Shown: piece by piece, positions 47,843 to 59,772 of the stretch
Layout of the letters: every line of letters begins with the position of its first letter
Numbering within the stretch: the first letter of the stretch is position 1
Source: Enterococcus alishanensis
GTDB lineage: Bacteria > Bacillota > Bacilli > Lactobacillales > Enterococcaceae
Direction of reading: 5' to 3'
NCBI RefSeq assembly: GCF_019218635.1
Contig: NZ_JAHUZB010000002.1
Location: forward strand, 1-64,000
Length of the DNA: 64,000 nt
The notes under the pieces: generated by a model
What the model was told of the DNA's origin: nothing
Database searches by the model: none
The model's input: only the letters and a program-made list of their open reading frames with translations
Position numbers and translations under genes: made by a program

Positions 47843-48214
47843 GTGAATTCATTTTCACCTATGCTACTTTTGTGGTATATTTTTCCAGTTATTGTTTTTT
47901 TTGCTTCGAATTATCTTTATACGACGTTACATTTAAGGGATCGTTTTAATATAAGAATTCCAGATATTACTGTTCCTTTTTTAATTATTGGGATGCACGA
48001 AATATCTAAACTGACTTATGGATTATCGATCTTACCATATATTTTATTAACGATTTTATGTATAGGTATTGCGGTGGTGATTTTTCAAGCAATTCGCTAT
48101 CGAGAAATTTTGTATCGTCGCTTTTTCAAAATGTTTTGGCGCTTAGCATTTTTGGTTTCTTTTTTGATGTATTTTGTGGTGATTATCGCCAGTATCGTTA
48201 GTTTTTTTATCTAA
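47843..48214 (+). CDS. DUF3397-family membrane protein
   Basis: The 123-residue protein has four hydrophobic segments (about residues 5-25, 40-60, 63-82, 98-120). DUF3397 members lie just before mraZ in many Lactobacillales, which agrees with the setting here. GTG at 47843 lies about 9 bases after AAAGG; an ATG at 47834 is too close to it. Function unknown. Confidence 0.78.
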   Translation: MNSFSPMLLLWYIFPVIVFFASNYLYTTLHLRDRFNIRIPDITVPFLIIGMHEISKLTYGLSILPYILLTILCIGIAVVIFQAIRYREILYRRFFKMFWRLAFLVSFLMYFVVIIASIVSFFI

Positions 48215-48242
48215 AAAGTTTTTAAGAAAACTTTTTATTTTA
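48213..48242 (+). terminator. AT-rich terminator before mraZ
   Basis: AAAAAGTTTT and AAAACTTTTT form a 10 bp stem followed by a T-rich run. Confidence 0.65.
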
Positions 48243-48310
48243 ACTGTTTTTACCTTAACACCAGTTTGGTTAGAAAAGATCAGACAAGTAGAAGTTGATA
48301 TTTTAGAAAA

Positions 48311-48358
48311 TGTGGTAGATTGTGGGGGATTGTGGTAGACTAAATTCAGATAGTGGGA
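48311..48358 (+). promoter_or_regulatory. MraZ-box repeats upstream of mraZ
   Basis: Three tandem 10-base units TGTGGTAGAT, TGTGGGGGAT and TGTGGTAGAC fill 48311-48340, and a fourth GTGGGA lies at 48353-48358. MraZ binds direct TGGG-type repeats spaced about 10 bases in its own promoter, so this is very probably the autoregulatory operator of the division cluster. Confidence 0.8.
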
Positions 48359-48376
48359 GATAAAGGAGGAATCCTG

Positions 48377-48808
48377 ATGTTTATGGGGGAATTCCAACAC
48401 AATATAGATGCTAAAGGACGATTAATTGTCCCTTCAAAACTTCGTGAGCAACTGGGAGAAAAGTTTGTTGTGACTCGGGGAATGGACGGATGTTTATTTG
48501 GCTATCCTCTGGCTGAGTGGTCTCAATTAGAAGAAAAATTATCTTCTATGCCGTTATCTAAAAAAGATACACGCTCGTTTGTTCGGTTTTTTTATTCCGC
48601 TGCTACCGAGTGTGAAATCGATAAACAAGGTCGGATAAATATTCCTACCACTTTAAGAGATCATGCAGAACTTGTAAAAGCCTGTGTGGTTATTGGTGTC
48701 GCTAACCGAATAGAAATTTGGAGCGAAGAGAAATGGCGAGAATTTACCGCTGAGACTGAAGAGAATTTTGATGAAATAGCCGAAACAATGATTGATTTTG
48801 GTTTTTAG
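48377..48808 (+). CDS. mraZ: Division-cluster transcription regulator MraZ
   Basis: The 143-residue protein is two AbrB-like SpoVT half-barrels: [21 protein letters not shown] and [16 protein letters not shown] carry the DXXGR motifs. It represses the cluster it heads. ATG at 48377 follows AAAGGAGGA. The MraZ box lies directly upstream. Confidence 0.95.
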   Translation: MFMGEFQHNIDAKGRLIVPSKLREQLGEKFVVTRGMDGCLFGYPLAEWSQLEEKLSSMPLSKKDTRSFVRFFYSAATECEIDKQGRINIPTTLRDHAELVKACVVIGVANRIEIWSEEKWREFTAETEENFDEIAETMIDFGF

Positions 48809-48823
48809 AAAAGAGGCGCGACC

Positions 48824-49777
48824 ATGACAGAATTTCAACATACGACTGTTTTACTACATGAAACAGTGGATGGTTTAGCAATTAAACCAGATGGTATATA
48901 TGTTGATTGTACTTTGGGAGGCGCTGGACATAGCGAGTACTTGCTAGGCCAACTAGGTCATCAAGGGCATTTATACGCTTTTGACCAAGACCAAATTGCA
49001 ATTGACCATGCAAATGATTATTTAGCAAAATACGTTGAGAAAAATCAAGTAACATTTATTAAAGCAAACTTTCGAAATATAATGGAAGAATTAAATAATA
49101 TCGGTATTATGAAAGTTGACGGCATCTTATATGATTTAGGTGTTTCGTCTCCACAATTAGATGAAGCAGTACGTGGTTTCAGCTATCATCAAGATGCACC
49201 TTTAGACATGCGGATGGATCAATCTGCTAGCCTTAGTGCTTATAATGTTGTGAATGAATATTCTTTTCAAGAATTAACAAAAATCTTCTATCGTTACGGG
49301 GAAGAAAAATTTTCAAAACAAATTGCTCGATTGATAGAAAAAAAGCGAGCGGACGCACCGATTGAAACAACCGGTGAATTAGTTGAGATTATTAAAGAAG
49401 CTATTCCAGCGCCAGCTAGAAGAAAAGGCGGTCACCCAGCAAAAAGAGTCTTCCAAGCGATTCGCATTGCAGTGAACGACGAACTAGGGGCTATTGAAGA
49501 CTCTTTAGAGCAAGCAGTTCAATTAATTAAAGTCGGTGGAAGAGTGAGTGTCATTACTTTTCACTCATTAGAAGATCGAATTGTAAAATCCATCTTTAAA
49601 GAATACAGTTCACCTAAAGACTTGCCACCTGGATTGCCAATTGTACCAGATGAATTTCAACCGATATTAAAACTAGTAAATAAAAAACCAATCATCGCAT
49701 CTGATGAAGAATTAACTGATAATAATCGTGCCAGAAGTGCGAAATTACGGATTGCGGAGAGAATGAGGGAAGGATAA
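48824..49777 (+). CDS. rsmH: 16S rRNA m4C1402 methyltransferase
   Basis: RsmH (MraW) methylates the N4 of C1402 of 16S rRNA. The 317-residue enzyme begins [13 protein letters not shown], has [50 protein letters not shown] and [10 protein letters not shown]. It lies 15 bases after mraZ. Confidence 0.96.
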   Translation: MTEFQHTTVLLHETVDGLAIKPDGIYVDCTLGGAGHSEYLLGQLGHQGHLYAFDQDQIAIDHANDYLAKYVEKNQVTFIKANFRNIMEELNNIGIMKVDGILYDLGVSSPQLDEAVRGFSYHQDAPLDMRMDQSASLSAYNVVNEYSFQELTKIFYRYGEEKFSKQIARLIEKKRADAPIETTGELVEIIKEAIPAPARRKGGHPAKRVFQAIRIAVNDELGAIEDSLEQAVQLIKVGGRVSVITFHSLEDRIVKSIFKEYSSPKDLPPGLPIVPDEFQPILKLVNKKPIIASDEELTDNNRARSAKLRIAERMREG

Positions 49778-49783
49778 AAGAGG

Positions 49784-50158
49784 ATGGCTGAACCAAAAAA
49801 AGCTGAACAACCATTGATTGATAATCTCGAACAAACCAATCAAACACCAGATTCTTTTAAGGTCTTTGTCTCCCCTCTTGATCGTTTAAAAAGAACTAGC
49901 CGTTTTGAAAAAATAGCGGCAGTAGGCTTAATTACTTTATTAATCGTTCTTTCTATTGTAATGGTCAATTTAAGAAATGATATCAGCAAGATTCAAAATG
50001 ATATTACTGAAACGCAAACAGAAATTGACAGCAAACAAAAAACTGCAAACCAATTGGAACAAGAAAAAAATGAACTCTCAAAATCTGATCGTTTAAAGAA
50101 AGCTGCTGAAGATGCAGGTTTAACTATTAATGACGATAATTTAAGGAAAGTGAAATAA
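49784..50158 (+). CDS. ftsL: Cell division protein FtsL
   Basis: The 124-residue bitopic protein has a cytoplasmic N-terminus, one membrane segment (about residues 45-65) and an extracytoplasmic coiled coil with a leucine-type heptad pattern. It works with DivIB and DivIC in the divisome. Sequence identity in the family is low, so position between rsmH and the PBP decides. It ends directly at the PBP start. Confidence 0.9.
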   Translation: MAEPKKAEQPLIDNLEQTNQTPDSFKVFVSPLDRLKRTSRFEKIAAVGLITLLIVLSIVMVNLRNDISKIQNDITETQTEIDSKQKTANQLEQEKNELSKSDRLKKAAEDAGLTINDDNLRKVK

Positions 50159-52357
50159 ATGAGCTTTAAACAATTAAAGCGCAAGATCCGCAAAAAGAAT
50201 TTAACGCCAATGAACAACCGCAAGAAAGTAGGCATTATCTTATTTGCTACGAGTATTGTGTTGTTCTTTTTATTTGCCGTGCGATTGATCTATGTCGTGG
50301 CTGGTGGACATGTTGCTGGGACTTCGCTTGAAGAAAAAACCAACGAGTTATATAACGGTGAAGAAACTGTGAAAGCAAAACGAGGAACGATTTATGACCG
50401 AAATGGTGTGGCGATTGCAGAAGATGCCACATCTTATTCTGTTTATGCGGTTCTTTCTGAAAGCTATGTTTCTAACAATAAAAAGCTTTACGCTCAAGAA
50501 AAGAATTTTAACAAATTAGCAACTATCTTACATAATAACTTGGACATAAAAAAGAAAACGGCTGTGGATACACTAGAAAGTGGAATGAACAGTGATGGTT
50601 CCAGCAAGTATTACCAAGTTGAATTTGGTTCTAAAGGAAAAAATATTTCAGAAGAACAGAAACAAAATATTGAAGATGCAATGAAAAAAGCTAAAGTCAA
50701 AGGCTTGTACTTTTCTGAACATACAGATCGGATGTATCCTAATGGTTCTTTTGCCTCTTATTTTGTTGGCTATGCTTCAACGAATAAAAATGAAAAACTG
50801 GTTGGACGTATGGGATTAGAATCTGCTTATAACGATGTCTTAAGTGGAACTGATGGAAAAATCGTCTACGAAAAAGACAGTGCTCAAAGAGCAATTCCTG
50901 GTACAGTGGCTGATAAAAAAGAAGCAATTAATGGAGAAGATATTTATACGACGCTGGATGCTGGTTTACAAAGCTATTTAGAAACTTTAATGGATAAAGT
51001 CGATAGTGAAACGAATCCGTCTGAAATGTCAGCGATGTTGATGCAAGCAAAAACGGGAGATATCCTGGCGATGTCACAACGACCAACTTTCAATCCAGAA
51101 ACAAAAGAAGGCTTAGATGACGAAGGAGCATGGCGAAACTTTTTAGTTCAAGATAATTTTGAACCAGGTTCTACCATGAAAATCTTTACTACGGCTGCAG
51201 CAGTCAACGAAGGGATTTTTGATCCTGATGAAACCTACACTTCAGGAAAGATTACTATTGGAGATACAACCATCAATGATCACGATTTTGGTGCCAAAGG
51301 TGTTTTAACTATGAGACAAGCTTTGTCTTGGTCAAGTAATGTCGGAATGGTTATGCAAGAGCAACGATTAGGAAGTACTTGGATTGATTATCTGAAACAA
51401 TTTGGCTTTGGTCGTAGTACCTATTCAGGTTTACCAGGTGAAGTCTCAGGCTCTTTACCAACAAGTAATGTGGTCGATCGTGCCATGAGCTCATATGGAC
51501 AAGCGATTGGCGTAACGAACTTTCAAATGATGCGCGGTTTTACAGCCATTGCAAATGATGGTAAAATGTTACAGCCTCACTACATTTCAAAAGTAGTGAA
51601 TCCAAATAACAATACAGAAGTAACAACTGAACCAGAAGTAGTTGGGGAACCAATTACTGCAGAAACTGCTCAAACTGTCAGAACATATATGCGAGATGTA
51701 ATTGAGAGTGAAAATTATGGTTCAGCCTATGGACAATACGAAGTGGGCGATTATAATATTTCTGGTAAAACTGGTACAGCACAAATCGCTGGTAGCAATG
51801 GCTATTTAACAGGTACAACGAATTATATTTATTCTATTGCTTTAATGTTGCCTTCTGAGGACCCTGAATACATTTTATATTTAACTATTAAACAACCAGA
51901 AAGTTATCCAGCTGATACATTGGGTCAAATAGCAAATCCATTATTAACAAGAGCAATGGATTTCGAGTCAACTGAAAGTTCAGAAACAACTGATGAAAGT
52001 GGAAATGAAAGTTCAAAAATAGCGGTTAAAGATTATCGGAATGTTGATCGTGATACAGCTGCTAGTGATGTAAACAAAGCTGGCTTAACAGCAGTAGTGG
52101 TTGGAACAGGAGATACGATTAAAAAACAATCTGCAAAAGCTGGAACCAAAATGATGTCAAATGGGCGCTTAATTTTAGCGACGAATGGAAAATTAACCAT
52201 GCCAGACATTCGTGGATGGTCCAAATCAGATGTGAATAAGCTAGCCAATATTTTAGATATTGATGTAACCTTCAATGGTGAAGGTACCGTAACCAAGCAA
52301 AACATTGATCCTTATGAAACAATTGGAAAGAAAAAATTAAGAGTTACTTTAGGATAA
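50159..52357 (+). CDS. Division transpeptidase, PBP2x-like class B penicillin-binding protein
   Basis: This is the septal transpeptidase. The 732-residue protein has a membrane anchor (about 23-48), a dimerisation domain beginning RGTIYDRNG, and the transpeptidase domain with Ser338 in EPGSTMK, SSN in WSSNVGM and KTGT in SGKTGTAQ. Two C-terminal PASTA domains (about 620-730) mark it as PBP2x/PbpC type rather than E. coli FtsI. It starts right after the ftsL stop. No unusual active-site substitution is evident by eye. Confidence 0.94.
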   Translation: MSFKQLKRKIRKKNLTPMNNRKKVGIILFATSIVLFFLFAVRLIYVVAGGHVAGTSLEEKTNELYNGEETVKAKRGTIYDRNGVAIAEDATSYSVYAVLSESYVSNNKKLYAQEKNFNKLATILHNNLDIKKKTAVDTLESGMNSDGSSKYYQVEFGSKGKNISEEQKQNIEDAMKKAKVKGLYFSEHTDRMYPNGSFASYFVGYASTNKNEKLVGRMGLESAYNDVLSGTDGKIVYEKDSAQRAIPGTVADKKEAINGEDIYTTLDAGLQSYLETLMDKVDSETNPSEMSAMLMQAKTGDILAMSQRPTFNPETKEGLDDEGAWRNFLVQDNFEPGSTMKIFTTAAAVNEGIFDPDETYTSGKITIGDTTINDHDFGAKGVLTMRQALSWSSNVGMVMQEQRLGSTWIDYLKQFGFGRSTYSGLPGEVSGSLPTSNVVDRAMSSYGQAIGVTNFQMMRGFTAIANDGKMLQPHYISKVVNPNNNTEVTTEPEVVGEPITAETAQTVRTYMRDVIESENYGSAYGQYEVGDYNISGKTGTAQIAGSNGYLTGTTNYIYSIALMLPSEDPEYILYLTIKQPESYPADTLGQIANPLLTRAMDFESTESSETTDESGNESSKIAVKDYRNVDRDTAASDVNKAGLTAVVVGTGDTIKKQSAKAGTKMMSNGRLILATNGKLTMPDIRGWSKSDVNKLANILDIDVTFNGEGTVTKQNIDPYETIGKKKLRVTLG

Positions 52358-52373
52358 GACGGGAGAGAAAAGA

Positions 52374-53339
52374 ATGGATGCCCCACGTTTGTTTATAGTT
52401 TTTGTCAGTAGTTTTGCGATTACTGTCGCATGGATGCCCTTGTTGATTGGATATTTTAGAATGAAAAAACAAGGTCAAGAAATCCGTGAAGAAGGCCCTA
52501 AATGGCACAATACTAAAGCTGGTACACCTACAATGGGTGGTTTAGGATTTCTGACAGCTGCAGTCATTACTGGCGTGTGGGTGGGGATTTGGCAGGGGAT
52601 GTTTTCTTCAGCCAATCTCTTCATTCTGTTGTTTGTTTTGTTAGTCTATGGAATCATTGGATTTTTAGATGATTATCTTAAATTAGTTAGAAAACAAAAT
52701 GAAGGATTAACATCTCGTCAAAAATTTATTGGTCAAGTTGTTGGTGCATTAGTTTTTTACATCGTATATTTGATGGAAGGCTATCCTAATGTATTAAACT
52801 TATTTGGGATACAAGTTCCATTAAGTTTATTCTATGGCTTGTTTGTCATTATTTGGCTAGTAGGTTTTTCTAATGCTGTGAATTTAACTGACGGTATCGA
52901 TGGGCTTGTTTCAGGTCTAGGAACTATTTCCTTTGCTACGTATGCATTAATTGCATGGAAGCAACAGCAGTATGAAGTATTAGTGATGTGTTTAAGTGTG
53001 ATTGGTGGATTGGTTGGTTTCTTTCCTTATAATAAAAAACCAGCAAAAATCTTTATGGGAGATGTTGGTTCACTAGCTTTAGGTGGGTTATTAGCGGCAA
53101 TTTCCATTATGCTCCATCAAGAATGGACACTCTTATTCGTAGGAATCATCTATGTTTTTGAGACGGCTAGTGTAATGTTACAAGTGACCTCTTTTAAATT
53201 AACCGGGAAACGAATATTTAAAATGTCCCCTTTGCACCATCATTTTGAGATGAGTGGTTGGTCAGAATGGAAAATTGATACTATTTTTTGGATTATCCAA
53301 TTCATTGCTGCCGCTATCGTATTAGCAATCGTATTGTAG
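52374..53339 (+). CDS. mraY: Phospho-MurNAc-pentapeptide transferase
   Basis: MraY makes lipid I. The 321-residue, ten-segment membrane enzyme has [17 protein letters not shown], the DDYLKL aspartates, [20 protein letters not shown] and the [13 protein letters not shown] histidine motif. It lies 16 bases after the PBP gene. Confidence 0.97.
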   Translation: MDAPRLFIVFVSSFAITVAWMPLLIGYFRMKKQGQEIREEGPKWHNTKAGTPTMGGLGFLTAAVITGVWVGIWQGMFSSANLFILLFVLLVYGIIGFLDDYLKLVRKQNEGLTSRQKFIGQVVGALVFYIVYLMEGYPNVLNLFGIQVPLSLFYGLFVIIWLVGFSNAVNLTDGIDGLVSGLGTISFATYALIAWKQQQYEVLVMCLSVIGGLVGFFPYNKKPAKIFMGDVGSLALGGLLAAISIMLHQEWTLLFVGIIYVFETASVMLQVTSFKLTGKRIFKMSPLHHHFEMSGWSEWKIDTIFWIIQFIAAAIVLAIVL

Positions 53340-53351
53340 GAGAGGATTAGC

Positions 53352-54716
53352 ATGAAAGAAATTACCAACTATCAAAATCAAAAAGTATTGGTTTTAGGAT
53401 TAGCTAAAAGTGGACTTAGTGCGGCCAAGTTGTTACATCACTTGGGCGCGCTTGTTACTGTAAATGATGGTAAGCCATTTGAAAGTAATCCGGCTGCGCA
53501 AGAATTATTGGAAAATGGCATTCGAGTAATTACAGGTAGCCACCCAATTGAACTGTTGGATGAAGATTTTGCGTTGATGGTCAAAAATCCAGGGATACCT
53601 TATAGTAATCCGTTAGTTGAAAAAGCCCAGAGTTTGAATATTCCGATTGTGACTGAAGTTGAATTAGCTTATCAAATTTCGGAGGCTCCAATTATTGGCG
53701 TTACTGGTACAAATGGTAAGACAACAACTACTACTATGATTGGTCTATTGTTAAATCAAGATCGAAATAAAGGTAAAGCTTATCTGGCAGGGAATATTGG
53801 TTTTCCGGCAAGTGAGGTAGCCCAAAAAGTAGTTGCAAACGATGATATGGTAGTGGAATTATCTAGTTTCCAATTAATGGGGACCCAAGAGTTTAAACCG
53901 CACATTGCTGTGATTACAAATATCTATGAAGCTCATTTGGATTATCACGGTACTCGTGAAGAGTACGTTGAAGCAAAATGGAAAATTCAACAGAATATGG
54001 GCAGTGAGGACTATCTAGTCATTAACTGGCATACTGAAGAGTTACGCCAGTTGGCTTCAACTACCCAAGCATCGGTTATTCCTTTTTCCGTTGAAGAAAA
54101 ACTAGAAAATGGCGCTTATTTTGAGGATGGTAAACTATTCTTTTTAGATGAAGAAATTATGTCGGCTGATGAATTAGGTGTACCGGGCCTACACAATATT
54201 GAAAATGCTTTGGCTGCAATAGCAGTGGCAAAAATAAAAGGTGTATCAACAGTCAGCATCCAGCAAGCCTTAAGTCATTTTAATGGCGTTCCTCACCGCA
54301 CGCAGTTTGTTGGGAATATTGCTGGTAGAAAATTTTATAATGATTCGAAAGCAACCAATATTTTAGCGACAGAGATGGCATTAAGTGGTTTTGAAAATCA
54401 AAAAGTTGTTTTACTTGCTGGTGGGCTAGATCGCGGTAATAGCTTTGATGAATTAGTTCCAGCATTAAGCAATTTAAAAGCAGTTGTATTATTTGGCGAA
54501 ACCAAAGACAAAATAGCTGAAGCAGCTAAAAAAGCAAATGTTAAGACAATTATTTTGACGGATAATGTTGAGACTGCAGTTCCACTTGCTTTTGCTGAAA
54601 GTTCGGAAGATGATAATATTTTATTGTCACCAGCAAATGCTAGTTGGGACCAATACTCAAGTTTTGAAATTCGTGGCGATAAATTTATGCAGGCTGTCAA
54701 ACAGTTAGAAAAGTAG
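53352..54716 (+). CDS. murD: UDP-MurNAc-L-alanine:D-glutamate ligase
   Basis: MurD adds D-glutamate to the muramyl precursor. The 454-residue Mur ligase has an N-terminal Rossmann domain ([10 protein letters not shown]), ATP motif [38 protein letters not shown] and NDSKATN. It lies 12 bases after mraY. Confidence 0.97.
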   Translation: MKEITNYQNQKVLVLGLAKSGLSAAKLLHHLGALVTVNDGKPFESNPAAQELLENGIRVITGSHPIELLDEDFALMVKNPGIPYSNPLVEKAQSLNIPIVTEVELAYQISEAPIIGVTGTNGKTTTTTMIGLLLNQDRNKGKAYLAGNIGFPASEVAQKVVANDDMVVELSSFQLMGTQEFKPHIAVITNIYEAHLDYHGTREEYVEAKWKIQQNMGSEDYLVINWHTEELRQLASTTQASVIPFSVEEKLENGAYFEDGKLFFLDEEIMSADELGVPGLHNIENALAAIAVAKIKGVSTVSIQQALSHFNGVPHRTQFVGNIAGRKFYNDSKATNILATEMALSGFENQKVVLLAGGLDRGNSFDELVPALSNLKAVVLFGETKDKIAEAAKKANVKTIILTDNVETAVPLAFAESSEDDNILLSPANASWDQYSSFEIRGDKFMQAVKQLEK

Positions 54717-54724
54717 GGAAATAT

Positions 54725-55816
54725 ATGAGAATACTTGTTACTGGCGGAGGAACTGGTGGTCATATTTATCCGGCCCTGGCCTTTATCAGATACGTTCAAA
54801 AGATCCAACCGAATTCTGAATTTTTATATGTCGGTACGCATCAAGGATTGGAAAATAAAATAGTCCCTGAGACAGGGATTTCCTTTAAAACAATTAAAAT
54901 TCAGGGATTCAAGCGTAGCTTATCGAAGGAGAATTTTAAGACGATCCGTTTGTTTATTGAAAGTATCAAACGATCGAAGGAGATCATTCGCGATTTCCGA
55001 CCGGACGTAGTAATCGGCACTGGCGGATACGTTTCAGGCTCAGTTGTTTATGCTGCAGCGAGGATGAAAATTCCAACAATTGTGCATGAACAAAATAGTG
55101 TACCTGGGATGACAAACAAATTTTTGAGTCGTTTTGCTGATAAAATTGGGATTAGTTTTCCCGACGCAGCCCAGTACTTCCCAAAAGATAAAACAGTCTT
55201 AGTGGGAAATCCCCGCGCTCAAGAAGTTGCAACTAGTGGAAAGTCAGAGGCTTTGTCACAGTATGGTTTAATTAGTGACCAACCGACGGTATTAGTATTT
55301 GGAGGTAGTCAAGGCGCCCTTAAAATTAATCAAGCAATGATTAGTGCTTTACCGCAATTCGCTACGAAAAATTATCAAGTATTGTATGCATCAGGTGACC
55401 GATATTTCGAAGAATTAAGTGAAAAATTTGATCTTAAAACTTTAAACAAGAATGTTTCTTTACAACCTTATATTAAGAACATGACAGATGTGATGGCGAA
55501 TGTCGATTTGTTAGTGGGAAGAGCAGGTGCGACATCAATTGCTGAGTTTACAGCTTTGGGATTGCCAGCAATTTTAATTCCAAGTCCTTATGTTACAAAC
55601 GATCATCAAACAAAGAATGCACAAAGTTTAGTGAACGTGGGCGCAGTGAAAATGATCACAGATTCTGAGTTAACTGGCGCCAGTTTATTAACATCAATTG
55701 ATGAAATCATGGACAATCCAGAAATTAAGAAAAATATGGCAGCTGCCTCTCGAAAAGAAGGTATTCCCGATGCAGCCGAAAGACTATGGCGTTTGGTAAA
55801 TGAAATCGTAAGATAG
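54725..55816 (+). CDS. murG: Lipid II synthase (GlcNAc transferase)
   Basis: MurG adds GlcNAc to lipid I. The 363-residue GT-B enzyme begins with [14 protein letters not shown], then [28 protein letters not shown] and the donor-site region [11 protein letters not shown]. It lies eight bases after murD. Confidence 0.97.
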   Translation: MRILVTGGGTGGHIYPALAFIRYVQKIQPNSEFLYVGTHQGLENKIVPETGISFKTIKIQGFKRSLSKENFKTIRLFIESIKRSKEIIRDFRPDVVIGTGGYVSGSVVYAAARMKIPTIVHEQNSVPGMTNKFLSRFADKIGISFPDAAQYFPKDKTVLVGNPRAQEVATSGKSEALSQYGLISDQPTVLVFGGSQGALKINQAMISALPQFATKNYQVLYASGDRYFEELSEKFDLKTLNKNVSLQPYIKNMTDVMANVDLLVGRAGATSIAEFTALGLPAILIPSPYVTNDHQTKNAQSLVNVGAVKMITDSELTGASLLTSIDEIMDNPEIKKNMAAASRKEGIPDAAERLWRLVNEIVR

Positions 55817-55819
55817 GAG

Positions 55820-57019
55820 GTGAGTATCATCAGTCGAAAGAAAAAAAATGAACAAGAAAATTCTACTGAAGAAGTGAACCCTGAGGAATCTGTGGAAGAA
55901 GAAATTAAGACACCCCAATATCCACCTCTGACTCCTTGGCAACAAGCCAATTTAGAATATCTAAAACAAAAAGCGATAGAAGATGGCGTTCCTTTCGTAG
56001 ATCCTTATGCTATTAAAGAAGAGGAAAATACAGAAGAGGATGAGGCAACAACAGAAACAGAAGAGGATTCTAAAGATTTAGAAGCGGCTGATGATACAAC
56101 AACTTCAACCGATGATGAACCAGAGGCCACTGATACAGAAATAGTAGACGAAGAACAAGAATCTGATAATGATCAAGATGTCGAAGAAGAAATCCTTGAA
56201 AAAGGTCCAGCTAATGGTTCATTTCTAGATCGTTTACCTAATCTTAAACAAATGCGACAGTCTAGATTATATCGTCGTTCTACTCTATTGATCACGATTT
56301 TTATGATACCAACTCTCTTTTTATTATATTATATTTCACCACTGAGTTCACTTTCAGGGATTAGTGTGACAGGAAATGAACACATTCCGTCTGAGAAAGT
56401 CTTAAGCGACATGAATTTTTCAGTCGGTCAAAATTTGTGGAACCAGTTTTTTAATCGAGATCAATACATAAAACGGTTAAAAAACAACGAAGAGCGAGTA
56501 CAAAGTGCGAGCGTTTCTTTTAATGGTGTCAATCATTTTAAGGTTCAAGTAAAAGAATTTGAAGAGGTTGCTTACTTAGAAAGAGACAGTCAGTATTTTC
56601 CAATCATCAGCAATGGAAAAATTATCGATGATGCTAATGCAAGGGCAGCAGATACCCTCCCTATTTTGAAAAACTTTAAAAGTTCCAAAAGAATATTAAA
56701 AGTGTTAAAACAATACGATGAATTAAACGCTGAGGTTCGAACAGGAATATCGCAAATTGATTACGCACCAAAAAAAAACAATAGTCAATTGTTAGAAATT
56801 TACATGAATGACGGCAATAAAGTCATGGTAAATATTCCTCAGATGCAAAATCGGATGCAATACTATCCTCAAATTGCCTCAGATATGGCTGAAGCAGGTA
56901 TTACAGGAATTGTTGATATGGAAGCTGGGGTTTACGCTTATGCGCCATCAGAGTCCTCAGATGAAAATCCAACTGGAACAACAACGACTGAATCTGCAAA
57001 TTCAATGGAAAATGAATAA
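55820..57019 (+). CDS. divIB: Cell division protein DivIB (FtsQ-like)
   Basis: DivIB is a divisome protein. Here a long, very acidic cytoplasmic region (about residues 10-135, rich in E and D) precedes a membrane segment (about 152-172), then a POTRA domain (ISVTGNEHIPSEKVL) and a beta domain. The start is unclear. GTG 55820 uses the last G of the SD AGGAGG itself, while ATC at 55829 has ideal spacing and no ATG is near. Length is 396 to 399 residues. It follows murG by 3 bases and is last before an intergenic gap and ftsA. Confidence 0.9.
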   Translation: MSIISRKKKNEQENSTEEVNPEESVEEEIKTPQYPPLTPWQQANLEYLKQKAIEDGVPFVDPYAIKEEENTEEDEATTETEEDSKDLEAADDTTTSTDDEPEATDTEIVDEEQESDNDQDVEEEILEKGPANGSFLDRLPNLKQMRQSRLYRRSTLLITIFMIPTLFLLYYISPLSSLSGISVTGNEHIPSEKVLSDMNFSVGQNLWNQFFNRDQYIKRLKNNEERVQSASVSFNGVNHFKVQVKEFEEVAYLERDSQYFPIISNGKIIDDANARAADTLPILKNFKSSKRILKVLKQYDELNAEVRTGISQIDYAPKKNNSQLLEIYMNDGNKVMVNIPQMQNRMQYYPQIASDMAEAGITGIVDMEAGVYAYAPSESSDENPTGTTTTESANSMENE

Positions 57020-57173
57020 AAATTTCATCAAAATGGTGGAATCTTCTTTTTCATTCCTCTAAAAGTATGTTAAAATTGGTGGCAGTGAATATATTTTCAA
57101 ATTAGGCGTAGTTTGTCTAAATAAATACTCGAAATTAATAGATGAAAAAATTAAATAGGAGGGAATCCCATTC

Positions 57174-58508
57174 ATGGCAAAAGCAGGAATGTATGTAGGC
57201 CTTGATATCGGGACGACATCTGTCAAAGTTGTTGTTGCCGAATACATCGACAGCCAAATGAATATCATTGGTGTAGGAAATGCAAAATCAGAGGGAATTA
57301 GTCGTGGAATCATTGTGGATATTGATAAAACAGTCCGCGCAATCCAACGAGCAGTAAAACAGGCCGAGGAAAAAGCCGGGATTCAAATTAAAAGTGTAAG
57401 TGTAGGATTACCTGCCAATCTTTTGGAAGTAGAACCTTGCCAAGGGATGATTGCTGTTAATAATGAATCTAAAGAAATCTCAGATGAAGATGTTAGAAAT
57501 GTTGCGTCAGCTGCGATGGTTCGTTCAATTCCACCGGAAAGACAGATTGTTGCATTGTTACCGCAAGAATTCACAGTAGATGGTTTTGAAGGCATCAAAG
57601 ATCCTCGAGGGATGATTGGTGTACGTCTGGAAATGTTTGGTTTAGTTTTCACTGGACCAAAAACGATTATTCATAATATAAAAAAATGTGTCGAAAAAGC
57701 TGGTTTAATTGTTGCTGAAACGGTTATCACTGCACTAGCTTTAACAGAATCTATTTTATCTGATGGTGAAAAAGATTTTGGTACAATTGTTATCGACATG
57801 GGCGGCGGTCAAACAACAACTGCTGTCATGCATGACAAACAACTTAAATATACCCATGTTGATCAAGAAGGTGGCGAATTTGTCACTAAGGATGTTTCTA
57901 TTGTTTTAAATACATCCTTTAATAATGCCGAAGCATTAAAAATTAATTATGGTGATGCTTACCCAGGTCGCACATCTGAAGACGAAGAATTTCCAGTTGA
58001 TGTGATTGGCAAAACAGAACCGATCAAAGTTGATGAACGTTACTTATCTGAAGTAATCGAAGCACGAGTGGAACAAATTTTCCGCAAAGCTAAAGATGCA
58101 TTAGATGAGATTGAAGCATTAGAGTTACCTGGAGGAATTATTCTAACTGGTGGCGCTGCTAGTCTTCCTGGCATTGTCGATTTGGCTGAAGATATTTTTG
58201 GTACAAGTGTAAAATTACATGTACCTAATCAAATGGGCTTAAGAAATCCAGTCTTTACAAATGTAATTAGCATTGTAAATTATTCGGCTGAGTTAAATGA
58301 TGTTTATCATTTAGCAAAACTAGCTGTGACAGGTGAAAGAGTAAATGTAGCACCTCAGCAAGTAACTACTGTTGCTGCTCAAGCACCGGTTTACGATGAT
58401 TATGAAGTAGCTGATGAGTACCCAGAAGAACCAAAACAACCCAAAAAGAAAAACGATGAAAAAGTGACCGGGAAGATCAAAGATTTCTTCTCAAATATCT
58501 TTGATTAA
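57174..58508 (+). CDS. ftsA: Cell division protein FtsA
   Basis: FtsA is the actin-like ATPase that tethers FtsZ to the membrane. The 444-residue protein has the phosphate-1 motif [13 protein letters not shown], the phosphate-2 region [13 protein letters not shown], the adenosine motif [14 protein letters not shown], and a C-terminal amphipathic helix ([11 protein letters not shown]). The 154-base gap before it contains AT-rich sequence that may carry a promoter. SD TAGGAGGGA precedes ATG. Confidence 0.96.
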   Translation: MAKAGMYVGLDIGTTSVKVVVAEYIDSQMNIIGVGNAKSEGISRGIIVDIDKTVRAIQRAVKQAEEKAGIQIKSVSVGLPANLLEVEPCQGMIAVNNESKEISDEDVRNVASAAMVRSIPPERQIVALLPQEFTVDGFEGIKDPRGMIGVRLEMFGLVFTGPKTIIHNIKKCVEKAGLIVAETVITALALTESILSDGEKDFGTIVIDMGGGQTTTAVMHDKQLKYTHVDQEGGEFVTKDVSIVLNTSFNNAEALKINYGDAYPGRTSEDEEFPVDVIGKTEPIKVDERYLSEVIEARVEQIFRKAKDALDEIEALELPGGIILTGGAASLPGIVDLAEDIFGTSVKLHVPNQMGLRNPVFTNVISIVNYSAELNDVYHLAKLAVTGERVNVAPQQVTTVAAQAPVYDDYEVADEYPEEPKQPKKKNDEKVTGKIKDFFSNIFD

Positions 58509-58528
58509 TTCGTAGGAGGAATAATAAA

Positions 58529-59761
58529 ATGGAATTCTCTTTAGATAACAATATTAACGAAGGCGCAGTTATTAAAGTTATCGGTGTCGGCGGCGGCGGT
58601 GGCAATGCCATCAACCGTATGATCGAAGAAAACGTCAAAGGCGTTGAATTCATCGCGGCAAACACTGATGTTCAAGCTTTAAGAAACTCTAAAGCTGAAA
58701 CAGTTATTCAATTAGGCCCTAAATACACTCGTGGATTGGGTGCAGGTTCTCAACCAGAAGTAGGACAAAAAGCTGCAGAAGAAAGTGAACAATTAATTTC
58801 TGATGCTTTAGAAGGCTCTGATATGGTCTTCATCACCGCTGGTATGGGTGGTGGAACAGGTACTGGAGCGGCACCAATCGTTGCGAGAATTGCTCGTGAA
58901 CTTGGCGCACTAACAGTCGGTGTAGTCACTCGTCCATTTAGTTTTGAAGGACCAAAACGCGGTCGTTTTGCAGCAGAAGGAATTGCTGCCTTAAAAGAAC
59001 ATGTTGACACATTATTAATCATTTCAAACAATCGCTTACTAGAAGTTGTAGATAAGAAAACTCCAATGTTGGAAGCTTTCCGTGAAGCAGATAATGTTTT
59101 ACGCCAAGGAGTGCAAGGGATTTCTGATCTAATCACAGCTCCTGGTTATGTTAACTTGGATTTTGCAGATGTGAAAACAATCATGGAAAATCAAGGAACT
59201 GCATTAATGGGTATCGGTGTTGCTTCTGGTGAAGAAAGAGTCATTGAAGCGACAAAACGTGCTATTTCTTCTCCATTGTTGGAAACATCAATTGATGGAG
59301 CCGAACAAGTACTATTGAATATCACTGGTGGTTTGGACATGACGTTATTTGAAGCGCAAGATGCTTCTGATATTGTGACAAGTGCTGCTACTGGCGATGT
59401 AAATATTATTTTAGGTACATCAATCAATGAAGATATGGGCGATGAAATCCGAGTAACTGTGATTGCAACAGGCATTGATCCAACAAAAAAAGAACGTAAG
59501 ACTAGTCGTAGTAACCAACGACCTAGTCAAGTTCAAGCTACATCACAACAAAAAAATGACTTAGATCGTGCTTCCGATAACCAATCAGCTTTCGGTGAAT
59601 GGGATATCCGAAAAGATGAAACGAATATTCGGCAAAATGTTGCAGATTCACAATTCGATAATGTTGAAAAGAAAGAGTTTGAAACATTTAATCGTGAAGA
59701 AGCAAAACCAGAAAAAGACGAAGAATTAGACACACCACCGTTCTTTCGCCGTAGAAAATAG
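58529..59761 (+). CDS. ftsZ: Cell division protein FtsZ
   Basis: FtsZ is the tubulin-like GTPase that forms the Z ring. The 410-residue protein has [13 protein letters not shown], the tubulin signature [12 protein letters not shown], a variable linker (about 315-395) and the conserved C-terminal peptide [10 protein letters not shown] that binds FtsA and SepF. It follows ftsA by 20 bases behind TAGGAGGA. Confidence 0.98.
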   Translation: MEFSLDNNINEGAVIKVIGVGGGGGNAINRMIEENVKGVEFIAANTDVQALRNSKAETVIQLGPKYTRGLGAGSQPEVGQKAAEESEQLISDALEGSDMVFITAGMGGGTGTGAAPIVARIARELGALTVGVVTRPFSFEGPKRGRFAAEGIAALKEHVDTLLIISNNRLLEVVDKKTPMLEAFREADNVLRQGVQGISDLITAPGYVNLDFADVKTIMENQGTALMGIGVASGEERVIEATKRAISSPLLETSIDGAEQVLLNITGGLDMTLFEAQDASDIVTSAATGDVNIILGTSINEDMGDEIRVTVIATGIDPTKKERKTSRSNQRPSQVQATSQQKNDLDRASDNQSAFGEWDIRKDETNIRQNVADSQFDNVEKKEFETFNREEAKPEKDEELDTPPFFRRRK

Positions 59762-59772
59762 GGGGAGGGCGC

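Noticed and set aside
54398-54808. 136-codon minus-strand frame across murD and murG
   Set aside because: It is antisense to the conserved ends of both genes with no SD or recognisable domain.
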